From contig WBVU01000011.1 in NCBI GenBank assembly GCA_009192285.1, positions 1,112,668 through 1,176,667 of the forward strand: a stretch of DNA of 64,000 nt, written 5' to 3'. The position numbers and the translations under genes were made by a program. The notes beneath the pieces are model-generated. The model did not search any database and was not told where the DNA came from. It worked only from the letters and a program-made list of their open reading frames with translations. This DNA comes from Morchella semilibera. Taxonomy: Eukaryota; Ascomycota; Pezizomycetes; Pezizales; Morchellaceae. Of this stretch, positions 20,811-31,530 are shown piece by piece (positions within the stretch are counted from its first letter, which is position 1; each line of letters starts with the position of its first letter).

Positions 20811-21693
20811 AGGCGGAAGACCGAGAGCAGTAAATTAAACACAATGCACGTGAGCATCTGTTATAGGTTGCCAAATGGAATGAAGAGACCAGCAGCAGAG
20901 CATGTGGCAGTCATGCACCTTTGTCAAGCATCTTATTTGATCTCTAGGCATTGGGTGCCAAACCACATCTCAATACATGTAGTACTACATGTAGTCTATC
21001 GATTAGATAAGGTTCGTGCCACCTGCAGATAAACTCGTCTTCTCGAACATTTTCAAGACATGCATACACGTATAAAAGCTTGCGGTCAATGGAAGACAGG
21101 TCACAAGTGTATTGAAATCAGTTGATCGTTCAACCAAGGAGTCCCATACCGCTCCTCTCCCGGTTACAACTAGTCAATCAATACCCCTGTCTATAGTATT
21201 CAACAGAAATATACATACATTTTTTATTACATGGATCGGTACACTTCGATCCGATTTGCTACCGCAAAAACTGTCCAATTGTGGAAGTGAAAGGGGTTTC
21301 TTGCACAAGTGAAGAAGCCAATACCATAGTTGCTATCATCTCTTACAGTAAGTTTTATTTACGCATGTAGATGTGCCATCCCTTCTATTTACTATGCTAG
21401 CTATATCACCAGTGGATACACCCAGTAGTACTTGTAGTATTTAGTACGGACACGATGTATAAAATATGTTTAAGTGTTATAGCACGTTTATCAAGATTGC
21501 CACACCCTTTACAAAGGCTACATGTATCTATTATGCCTGTTAATTCCTTGTTGGTGCCGAAATGTATAAAAGTACAAATTCGATCGACCGAGTGAGATAT
21601 CATATGATTATATAACCAAACGCCCCACTATTAGCGATTTTTCTCCTGCAACACCACAGCTACCCAACCCCACCAATCTTCTCATAACCAACA

Positions 21694-22830
21694 ATGGCCT
21701 TCCGAGTCCCCGGAACCTCATTGCTCTCCTGGGGCAGCCCTCTTACCCGGTGGGTACTCCTCCCTGCCTTTGGTCGGCAATTCACCTCGACCGCCAACAC
21801 CGCACTCCCGTTACCAGCGGCACTCAAGACGTCTGCGTCGTCACCGTCAAAGATCGCCGGGAGGAAGAGGGCGCGATATCAGTTTCGCCCGCCACGATTC
21901 TATAGGGGTCCTTTCTCGCCCATACAGCCTCCTAAGCCGTCGTCGCCCAACTCAAGGCTGTTCGTGCCAGGGCCATTTACTTCTGAACGTAGGTCTTGCC
22001 CCGTTCAAATTTGGAGGCGCACGATGTGAATTGGAATAATTAAAACTACCTGGAATGGGGAGGATATCGCAGGTCTTCAGGATCATTACTACACTACGCT
22101 GGCTCCAGACCTTTTGACAATGACATATGTCCACCTACCAAAAGGATACCAGCCCCGTGACTATTCATTCCGTCACCGAGAGTGGGACGACTCATCCCCG
22201 TACCACGCCGGGCGTGGGACACGCCCGCCTCCTGGAAGAACGGCCCTTTACCCAGCTCCCCGGCCTCGTACACACCGTAATATTCCCAGGCTCACTGGTA
22301 TCACGGTACACACGATGGTGCGCGATGCTCTCAAGGATTCGGCGTTCTTACATGCGGCTGGTATGGTAGTGCAGAGTATTACCGGCGCAAGGGCGGAGGT
22401 GCATTACTCCAAGGTCAACATTGCTGCATTTGAGTTGCGTGCGCAGAAGGCATGTGCAGTTACGAGCACCGTCAAGGGCCCGTTGGCGTATAGGTTTATG
22501 AGCTCCTTAATTGATGTGGTATTGCCAAGGATAAAGGATTACGAGGGTGTGTCAATCAATTCTGGAGACTCGACGGGAAATATCAGTTTTGGCTTTACGC
22601 CCGAAACTGTTGCCCTCTTCCCCGAGATTGAAGGTGAGAACCCCATCCCCATACCGCCCAAATGACGATCGAATCACTGATTTAATGTAGTAAACTATGA
22701 TATGTACCCCCCAAGAATGGTTCCAGGTTTGCATGTGACTGTCCACACCTCTGCAAGGACTGATCGGGATGCAAGGCTACTTCTTATGTCGATGGGAGTG
22801 CCATTCAATCCCAAGCCAAAGAAGAAATAA
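21694..22830 (+). CDS. MRPL7: Mitochondrial large-subunit ribosomal protein uL5m (MRPL7-type)
   Basis: Mitoribosomal L5, 331 aa. Exons are 21694-21988, 22073-22633 and 22691-22830. A long Ser/Ala/Arg-rich presequence (MAFRVPGTSLLSWGSPLTRW...) and proline-rich linker precede the conserved LQDHYYTTLAPDLLTMTYVHLP. The L5 core is visible in NIPRLTGITVHTMVRDALKDS, GARAEVHYSKVNIAAFELR, VTSTVKGPLAYRFMSSLIDVVLPRI and ISFGFTPETVALFPEIEVNYDMYP. The protein ends MGVPFNPKPKKK. Intron 1 (84 nt) was placed by the conserved DHYYTT block. Symbol by homology to yeast MRPL7. Confidence 0.92.
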
Positions 22831-23246
22831 CCCACGTGAGGGGTGGTAAGAATGTCCATATTTCTTTGAATTTTTAAGTACTGTGTTTCGGGGTACGGAT
22901 ATTGTATTATAGGGGGCGTGGATAGATTAGTCTGCGAGAAATTCAGTCCAGACCTAAGAGCCAACAATGTATCAAGCTGCTGTGTTTCGAATGATTTGGT
23001 ATAATCGGATAGGAAGTACTAAGCATGGTATTGACGCTGATCGACCGAATAAAACTCGGCTACTGCGAACGAAAAGGGATGAATACATAAAAATGAATAG
23101 GCGGGGTAATTAGGCTTTTAGAGAAATAGATTGTTAGTCTTGGATCACGGGTGGCCGAATAGCTTCTAAGAGTCAACTCTGCTTCCCTAATTTAATAAAA
23201 TATATATTTGCACTATGCTGGTATGCTTCTATAATGCCATTACTTC
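22831..23246. other. Intergenic region between convergent uL5m and CAP2
   Basis: 416 bp of AT-rich sequence between two stop codons, presumably both 3' UTRs. No repeats or coding potential noted. Confidence 0.5.
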
Positions 23247-24272
23247 TTACCGCTTTCCCATTGAGGTAATCATCTCTTGGTGTACGGACCTATCCCTCTG
23301 TGCCTCTGTCAAGGAGTTGATGCCTGCAGTAAGTCCCGTGTTAGATCTCAAAACCAGGAAATTGCAGGATATATACATACTCCTAAGATCACCAACAACA
23401 TCTTTCGCCTTCCCAAAGTAAACTTCCTGGAGCAAGTTCCTCATTTTCAGCTCCATATCTTCCACCAACTTGCCGATATTCGCGATGTGCGAGGAATCGT
23501 CGTCGACCGGCAAGTTCTGCTCAATCTGCCGAGTCATGTTACCGGAAAGATCCATCTCACCCAAGGATTCATCACCACTGATCATATTCAAAATAACAGT
23601 GGAAGTGAGCTTGTATTGGGCTGTCCGAGCTCTATCGGTTGCCTCGAAGACATGGATAGAATCCCAAGAACCAGTGGACTTATTTATTGACGAGACAGCT
23701 GTACTCAAGTTAGCTTAGCAAACTTGAAATATAGTTGAAGATGGTAATTGCATTTCTTTAAAAGAACAACACCAGCAAAACCATCATCCAAGTTCCAGAA
23801 ATAAACACTCGAAACACCGCCTTCGTAGTACCTATCCACCTTGTTAGTCTCCCTTATACTAAGAACCTAGTTTGAGTAGCCTACAGCTCACGGTAGATAT
23901 CAAAGGCCTCGTTGGCCGCGACCTCCATCTTCCGGACCTTCTCACTAGGGAGAGTCCCATCGGTCAAAGGTGGATCAAACTCGTTGCTCCATGGGGACCT
24001 GTATGAATCTCCATCACGGTTGTAATCACATAGGAGATAGTCCCGCCCAGTTTTCTTACAACGTTGAACTTGAAGAGGTTGATCAACGGAAGAAAGGAGC
24101 TCTTCGGTGAGGTCTGGGACCAGATTTATCAATGCGTTGACATTGTTGGCCGTGTGTTTAGGATTGAGACGGCGGAGGAGATCGCTATAGTAGTCATCAG
24201 TAAGTGGTGGTTCGATTACAGAGCTTTTGTAATAACCTACAGAGCGGAATCAAAAGGGTCCAGAGAAGACAT
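23247..24272 (-). CDS. CAP2: F-actin-capping protein subunit beta
   Basis: Beta subunit of the CapZ heterodimer that caps actin filament barbed ends, 268 aa. Exons: 24272-24241, 24184-23885, 23831-23752, 23698-23381 and 23323-23247. Signatures in order: [115 protein letters not shown] and [16 protein letters not shown], all hallmarks of the family. Intron 3 (23751-23699) has no GT donor. A GC-AG boundary with a good GCTAAC branch site is the only one I found that keeps VLLKK next to GSWDS in frame. Divergent from the roadblock gene, 222 bp between starts. Confidence 0.95.
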
Positions 24273-24494
24273 TGAGCTTATTTTTGAAGGGGAGATGTGA
24301 ATAGGAGTTGATTGCCAGGGCGGGGAGCTAGAGATAGGTGGGGTGTAGGACACGTGCAGGGTTGCTCCTTGGCAGGGTTACAGCAACGACATTAGAGCTT
24401 TTGGCTCTCTAAATTTTAGAAGCTAGTAAATACGTACCACACGAACGCTCAATAACAAATCTCCACGAGCCCCAACTACTGTCCAGATCTTGAA
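24273..24494. promoter_or_regulatory. Divergent promoter region, CAP2 / roadblock
   Basis: 222 bp separates start codons of two cytoskeletal genes, one for actin capping and one for a dynein light chain. A shared promoter is suggested by geometry; no core element can be placed. Confidence 0.45.
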
Positions 24495-24946
24495 ATGTCT
24501 TCCTTGGGCCCCTCGCTTACTGAAGACGAACTCACGTCTCTCCTGGCCCGTATATCTCAAAAGCAGTCTGTACAGTCGCTCATTATCCTTGATCGGTCCT
24601 CAGGCTCTATCATTCGCTCCTCCGGCTCGATTGCCGCCAATAGAAATTCGGAAACCCTTGTCGGAGAGTATGCGGGGATGGTTTGGAAATTTGTTAAGAG
24701 CGCTGAGGAAATGGTCGGTGGTATGGATGATGAGGTAGGTCTTTAAGCATAGCGTATGTGAAAGAAACCCTTGCTAATTTGCGTTAGGACGACCTGAAAC
24801 TTTTGAGGGTCCGAACGAAGAGGCACGAATTAGTTATTGTACCAGGTAACTATTTGTGGATTTCTAGCTTTCGGTGCCTGTGCTGACTAGTTCCTTTAGA
24901 TCCACGCTTTATCTTAATCGTTTTCCATGATACACCTACAGCTTGA
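24495..24946 (+). CDS. Dynein light chain, roadblock/LC7 family
   Basis: Small roadblock/LC7-domain protein, 114 aa, in three exons (24495-24734, 24788-24845, 24900-24946). It begins LTEDELTSLLARISQKQSVQSLIILDRSSGSIIRSSGS and continues with KLLRVRTKRHELVIVPDPRFILIVFHD, the characteristic second strand-helix region. The protein would homodimerise on the dynein intermediate chain. The family also contains MglB and Ragulator subunits, but length and sequence fit DYNLRB best. Confidence 0.9.
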
Positions 24947-25373
24947 AGCTAGCTAGCAGCATGGTCTCTTATGGATTGGGTGGCGTTATAAGCAAGCGGT
25001 TTTATGGTAATGTTTTGGGTACACATAAAGGCATTTCTTTCCTTCTTTCATAGAGAGACTTTACGAGATTGATACCTACATTTTTGTTAGTGACTTGTAA
25101 TTAGAGTGGGTTCTTGATGAGCACACCGCATAATTTTACGCTCTTTGAGGTCGTTTAAGTATTCATTTATAGCTCGGATTCTCAACAATTCAGTTCCACT
25201 ATTCTTACCTTAGCATATATATATATTTAAGGTTCTAGCTAACTACGATCGTTTGGTACTACAAAGCTATGGTCATAATATCAGTACTTAGTTCTAGATA
25301 CTAATGTAGAATCCTAATACGTACCCTATTACATGAGTGACATCTCATGACGTACGCCAAAGATCGTAGAGAA

Positions 25374-25503
25374 ATGCTCAGAATCTGGTGCACTACAGCC
25401 TTGGCAACGTCCCGCCAAAAAACACTATCTACATGTAATTACAATTACCCTATATAGCAAGAGCCCGGTTTGTATAATATGCGATGCACCAGATTCTGAG
25501 CAT
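25374..25503. repeat. 19-bp perfect inverted repeat
   Basis: Arms 25374-25392 (ATGCTCAGAATCTGGTGCA) and 25485-25503 are exact reverse complements around a 92-nt spacer. The total is 130 bp, ending 31 bp left of the MITE. It may be a separate small foldback element. Confidence 0.8.
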
Positions 25504-25534
25504 GTTTCGGCCTAGCAGGCGATAAGTGCATGTA

Positions 25535-25761
25535 CAGCCCCGTTCGAAAAGTCCTGGCACCCCGGGTCAAAAGTACGGGGGTGTTTCTTCTATTTTCTAA
25601 TTCTCCCATAACTGTGACTATAATAACAGAGAGCTACAATATCTTCATTACGGCCATACCTATCAATTTTTGAGTATGCGCAGGAGAAGTGGTTGCTGGT
25701 GGGTTAGAATTCATAAACAGACACAACAGAGTGGGGTGCCAGGACTTTTCGAACAGGGCTG
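25535..25761. mobile_element. Tc1/mariner-type MITE with TA target duplication
   Basis: 227 bp bounded by about 28-bp terminal inverted repeats beginning CAGCCCCGTTCGAAAAG on the left and the complement CAGCCCTGTTCGAAAAG on the right (one mismatch). It is flanked on both sides by TA (25533-25534 and 25762-25763). TIRs beginning CAG next to a TA duplication are typical of the Tc1/mariner superfamily. The element is far too short for a transposase and would need an autonomous partner elsewhere. Confidence 0.85.
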
Positions 25762-26262
25762 TATATATACATGTATCTAGTGGTAGTGTATGACGAACCT
25801 CAAGGGTCCCCAAACAAGCCTCCTTGAAAATGGGTTAGGGTTCACTACAAGTGCAATGTGGAATTAGGTACTCAACTCATGCAGTTGAATCTCTCTATAA
25901 GGGTACGTCAGGACCAAAGATTAGTACCATTATAGGGCGCTTACCCTTATACTAAGGGTGATTTTGTATAAGGCATAAACCGTCATTGCTGACACTCCTC
26001 ATGTAAGACCGAAAGCCACACCGACAAGCACCATAGAATTTATTAGCACTAGCCACTCGTTGGACAGCGTTGTCTCGACGGTTTATGGGAAGGAGATTCG
26101 ACTGGGTTGCCAAGCAATATCAAAATGTATGTAGGGCTACTCTAGTACCACTACATGTAGTTACCCTGCCTATAACAGAGCCTCAAAAAAAAAGTTCCCA
26201 AGCTCTTTGCGAAAGACCGAAATATCCAACCAACCCTCATTACCCATTGTTACAAAAAAAAA

Positions 26263-29163
26263 ATGAAAGTCGGCTTCAACGTAAGCTTCTCCCTACTATA
26301 CTTTTCCTTTTTAAGTTACTAAAAAGAATCTCCCAGTTCGCAAATTTACTTGGCACAGTGTATTGTCGCGGAAATCTCGTCTTCACACCAGATGGGAACT
26401 CTTTGCTTTCACCAGTAGGGAATAGGGTTTCGTGCTTCGACCTCATCAAGTTCGTTAACTCCTTGAACACGATTGGAAATTTTTTTTTTACTGATTTCCG
26501 GGTCCGCAGCAATAAGTCCTTCACCTTTAGTTTCGAGCACCGGCATAACATCGCAAGATTAGCTCTTTCGCCTCAAGGAACACTATTGCTTTCAGTTGAC
26601 GAAGGTCCTTCACAAACTATCCTAATTTCGATACATGTCCTGACTTAATTTTAGATGGCAAAGCTATCCTCACAAACTTCGTCCGTCGTACTACCCTTCA
26701 CTACTTCAATTTCAAGTCAAAAGTCACCGACCTGAAATTTTCACCAGATGGTAAACATTTTGCTGTAGCTGTGGGGCGTACAATCCAAGTCTGGCGTACA
26801 CCGGGTGTTGATGAAGAACGGGAATTTGCGCCGTTCGTTAAACACAGAGAATACGTAGGACATTACGATGTCGTGAATAGCATTAGCTGGTCAAGTGACT
26901 CGAGGTTTTTCTTAACTGCATCAAAAGATTTGACGGCGAAGGTTTTTTCGTTGGATCCCATAGAGGGATTCGTACCGACTAGTCTGGCGGGGCATAAGGA
27001 TTCAGTCATTGGCTCTTACTTCTCAAAAGACCAGGAAACAATTTATACAGTAGGCAAGGACGGGGCATTATTTGAATGGAAGTGGAAACACCTACCACCA
27101 AGGGGAGATGAGGATGAAGACATGGAAGAGGTAAAGGAGAGGCCAGAGAGGTGGATGATCACACAAAGACACTACTTTCAGCAAAACCACGCAAAAGTTA
27201 AGTGCGCTACATTTCATCAAGACTCAGCTTTACTGGTAGTCGGATTTGATTCGGGTATTTTTGGATTATATGAGATGCCAGACTTCAATATGATTCACAC
27301 CCTCAGTATCTCTCAACAAGGGATTGACTTTGTAACTACCAACAAGACCGGTGAATGGCTCGCCTTTGGAGCTTCAAAATTAGGACAACTGCTGGTATGG
27401 GAATGGCAATCAGAATCATATATTCTTAAACAACAAGGCCACTTCGACGCAATGAACTCGCTGGTGTACTCACCGGATGGACAACGGATCATCACTACTG
27501 CCGATGATGGAAAGATCAAGGTCTGGGATGCACAATCAGGGTTTTGTATTGTCACATTCACAGAGCATACATCTGGTGTTACTGCCTGCGAGTTTTCCAA
27601 ACGTGGAAACGTTCTGTTTACCGCCTCTCTCGACGGTAGTGTTCGAGCATGGGATCTGATCCGGTACAGAAACTTCAGAACCTTCACTGCCCCAAGCAGA
27701 CTCCAGTTCTCAAGTCTTGCAGTCGATCCTTCCGGCGAGGTTGTCTCTGCAGGGAGCTTGGATAGTTTTGATATCCATCTTTGGAGTGTACAGACCGGGC
27801 AGCTCCTCGAACAGCTCTCTGGGCATGAAGGTCCAGTCTCAACACTTTCTTTTGCACCAAATGGGAAAAGTCTTATTTCTGGCTCCTGGGACAGGACTGT
27901 ACGAATCTGGAATATCTTCTCTCGAACCCAGACGAGCGAGCCGTTGCAGCAACAGACTGATGTACTTAAGGTTTGTTTCCGGCCTGATGCCCAGCAGATT
28001 GCAGTTAGCACGCTTGACGGGCAGCTCACATTCTGGGACGTTGAAAACGCCGAGCAAGTTGGCCATATTGACGGGCGAAAGGACATCTCTGGTGGACGCA
28101 AAGCAACTGACCGTACTACCGCTGCCAATGCTGCTGGCACAAAGCATTTCAACACACTTTGTTACTCTGCTGATGGAACATGTGTTCTTGCCGCTGGAAA
28201 TAGCAAGTACATCTGCCTATATGATATCGCTTCTAGTAGCTTGGTCCGGAAGTTCACTGTCTCGGTCAACTTATCCATCGACGGTACCCAGGAATTCCTA
28301 AACTCAAAGGACTTGACAGAGGCTGGTCCATTAGATCTTATCGATGACCAAGGAGAAGCCTCTGATCTTGAAGACCGAATCGACCGTACCCTTCCTGGTG
28401 CTTCTCGTGGTGATTTGTCACAGCGCAAAGTGCGGCCCGAGATACGTATCGCAGATGTTGCATTTTCCCCTACCGGAAGATCCTTCGCTGCAGCCTCAAC
28501 GGAGGGCCTGTTAGTATACTCTCTTGACAATGTAGCCATTTTCGATCCCTTTGACCTCGACGTCGATGTAACCCCCGCATCTACACTTGCTGAGAAGGAC
28601 TATGTAAAGGCGTTAGTGATGGCTTTCAGGCTCAATGAGAGATACCTCATTCACCGTGTATACGAGGCCATTCCAGCTGAGGATATCAGACTGGTAGTTA
28701 GAGATCTCCCGATAGTTTACCTGGCTCGACTGCTGCGATTCGTTGCTGAGATGGCAGAGGAGACGCCGCATGTTGAATTTGCGCTACTCTGGGTAGAGGC
28801 AGTTTTGAGTAAGCATGGAAGAGTCATTAAGGAGCGGAGGGGGGATTTCGAGACGGAAATGAGGAGTGTGGCAAAGAGTGTGCAGAGAATTCAAAGTGAA
28901 CTGGCGAGGCTGTGAGGCTTGATTTCGTCCTCTCGTTTGGTTCATCAACTGACCTTCTCCCTTCTAGTGCCGATGAAAATGTTTACACGCTAGAGTTCCT
29001 CTTATCAGCGCCCGTACCCCAGAAGGGCTCCATAGAATCCCCGGATAAAAAGATGATAACAGAAAAAGGAGGATCTGATGACGAGAAGGAGGGTGAAGAC
29101 GTGGAGATGGAGAATGGGAGCAACGAGGACGAATGGATCGGACTTGGTGATGATAGCGATTGA
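26263..29163 (+). CDS. PWP2: Periodic tryptophan protein 2 (Utp1), SSU processome UTP-B subunit
   Basis: WD40 protein of the UTP-B subcomplex of the U3 small-subunit processome, 892 aa. Exons: 26263-26280 (18 nt, MKVGFN), 26337-26449, 26510-26604, 26655-28911, 28968-29163. The N-terminus FANLLGTVYCRGNLVFTPDGN is conserved in Pwp2. Two tandem propellers follow, with clear WD blades such as GHYDVVNSISWSSDSRFF, GHFDAMNSLVYSPDGQRI and GHEGPVSTLSFAPNGKSL. From about residue 720 is the Utp12/Pwp2 C-terminal helical domain (ALVMAFRLNERYLIHRVYEAIP), then an acidic tail. It acts in early 90S pre-ribosome assembly with U3 snoRNA, as does NAN1 20 kb upstream. Confidence 0.95.
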
Positions 29164-31466
29164 ATAACTAGATTTGATTATGGGGTAGATAACGGACAAA
29201 ACTCATACTTTGTGTCTCGTGTAAATTTAGTTGGTATTCCTCATAAGTAATTGGTCCTTAAGGTATGTATAACTCTTCAATGCGGACAACAACTATGTGA
29301 CGCCCAGGAATTTTACTCAAGGGAAAAGCGGCCACATTGATTCTGAAGGTTTCGGGCCACCTGTTAGTTTGAAGCCCCTGGTCCCGATTCCAGACACCTA
29401 GGCCCCTGGCTTCGGCTCTAAACACCGGTGCAATTGGTACTGGAAGCTGGATACACATGTACCAATTAGGGGGAAATCCTGAAACGATGTCAGAGCTCAT
29501 TTAGACTTACACGATCAGGAATGAACGCTAATGTTTATTATCAACACACACACACAAAACAATTCCTGCCACAGCTCAATTTCTCGGGAAAAAAAAAATT
29601 GATCGTCCTGAATATAATAGGAGGCGGCCTATGGTTATAGCACAGTTAAACCTGGAGTGGAAGCTCGAACGTCCTTTTACACGTAAATGGCAATCCATCG
29701 CGCCGAGAGGTAGAGAAACACCTTCACCCTAGCCTATCCTTTCATTCAACAACCTCGAGAATTAACTCATACTCAATTAATTGTGGCAGAGAGTGTCTGC
29801 TCACCCCCACAATATTTGCTCTGGCTAGTGGACCTAATGCACTGCGGTTAGGCTCCCCATCCGACATGGGTGACGTGTCACAATATTTCTTCTACTCACA
29901 CTTGTTCCCCAAGATCAAGTTTCTTTTTTTTTTCATTAGTATGAATCAATCAGTTTTCCATTCAGCAGCCAGTCGGAGCAATGTATGAGGCCGAGTGATA
30001 TACTATGACCTAATCTAAAAGGAATATTCACCGCTAGGACACCCCCAACGCAAGATGATTACTGATTATTTGCTAAGAGTGTCTCGGGAGACGCAGTAGT
30101 ACCCTATTGAGTAGCTAGCGAGGACCAAAATTAAACTAAGATATTCAAACAAGGTGTACATGCAACTGAAGTAATAATCCTCGCCACTCGACACACAAGG
30201 AGCCCAGAGAAAACTATCCTCACCGCTGTTGTTTGCTTTTTTGAAGATCAAAGCTTACTTTAAACCCCTTAGACCTACGATGGCCCTCCTTAGTTAACGT
30301 GGTATTTTGAATATGCCGCATCCACCTCGTATTCAGATACCCGAAGATACTGGCGCCTGAATAACGGAACACATAGGACGTTTAGCATCCATAGCTACAC
30401 CTATCCCGCTCATATATTGAAATATCGTTTGATTTGAGGTTTCATGTGGCTAATTACGCTATAGGATGTGCATTGCAAGCTTACTCCCAAATCCTAGCGA
30501 ACACCTGTTAGAAATAAAGAAGTTTTAAACGTATGATTTGCACTTGGTGATGGCAGCCGCACCACTTATTGATTGGGTCCCCCCCGCTTCTCTAGTCTGC
30601 CAGCTCAGCTAGAGCTACTTTCTTCAGCCAAGGGGCTATCTGTTTGTGTAGTATTGGATCTGTTCCATCTCTACGCTTTGCCTGAGGAATTTTCTATTAC
30701 CATAGATATTTCCTCCTGGCGAAATGGTTTGCGGAGATAAAGATCTATGGAAACTAAGATTTGAGTATTAAAGGTTCCAACGGTCCCCCCAAGATTATAT
30801 TCATAAAATCTCATCATAATTAGATGGAATTTGCTTAAGATACATATATCATATCATCCTTACACCTTTTTCTCTGTTACCAGCACCCTTTATAATACGC
30901 TTTATCACTGTCTCCTCAAAATCTTCCAGACCCAGCGGACTCAGTTACCCTTCTTCGTAGCCTTCCGATATAAGAAACAAAAATAAAGATCTTGCAAAAA
31001 ACATCTTCCCAATAAACACCCGGGGACCCGGAAAAACAATTCACTTCGCGCACAAAGAGCGTTCTCCCGGCCTAGAGGAGGTCCCACGGCGACCTTCGGA
31101 AGAGTACATTATTTTACATAAAGACCACTCGACTTCCTATACACACCACAGAGATTTTTTTATCTTTTTGGGCAAACTTTTGCCTTTCCACCCCGTCAAC
31201 GCCATCGCATAGATGCCCCCGCCGGCCTAAGCAGCGGAGGTAGATACATGTATGCACACAATAAATATTCCAAATTTATAAGTCCTGGAATGTTTTAGTG
31301 CTGGCTGCAGAGGCGCATAAGAAGGGAGAAGCGGTGTCTAGGGGGGGGGGGGATGTGATAATTGATTTGGGTATTATTATAAAGGGTGTTGGTAACAGAA
31401 AAAAAGTTGCAAGGGTGGTTGGGCTGTATCGAAAGTAGATTTTCATGTAGTTATATTAAACCGTAT

Positions 31467-31530
31467 GAACCACCACCGCCACCAGACTTGAGCAGCCAGA
31501 ATTGCTCATGTCTGGTGGTGGTGGTGGTTC
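31467..31530. repeat. 64-nt near-perfect hairpin
   Basis: Arms 31467-31494 and 31503-31530 (28 nt each) are reverse complements with two mismatches around an 8-nt loop. The stem is CCACCA-rich. Size and loop resemble a microRNA-like (milRNA) precursor, but transcription is unknown. Confidence 0.8.

Larger units (their letters stand above)
16875..21693. other. Gene-free, repeat-rich island
   Basis: 4.8 kb with no supportable coding exon. It holds a tRNA-like element flanked by 34-bp direct repeats (17246-17761), a G-run at 18899-18911, two adjacent hairpin repeats (19990-20163), a nested foldback element (20363-20810) and at least seven TACATGTA copies (17678, 18278, 19871, 19910, 20161, 20974, 20986). 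Small open frames here are short, overlap the palindromes and match nothing I know. Confidence 0.7.
24947..26262. other. Roadblock-PWP2 intergenic region with MITE
   Basis: 1.3 kb, AT-rich. It contains a 19-bp perfect inverted repeat (25374-25392 / 25485-25503), a mariner-like MITE (25535-25761) and TACATGTA copies at about 25432, 25768 and 26151. No coding exon recognised. Confidence 0.6.
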
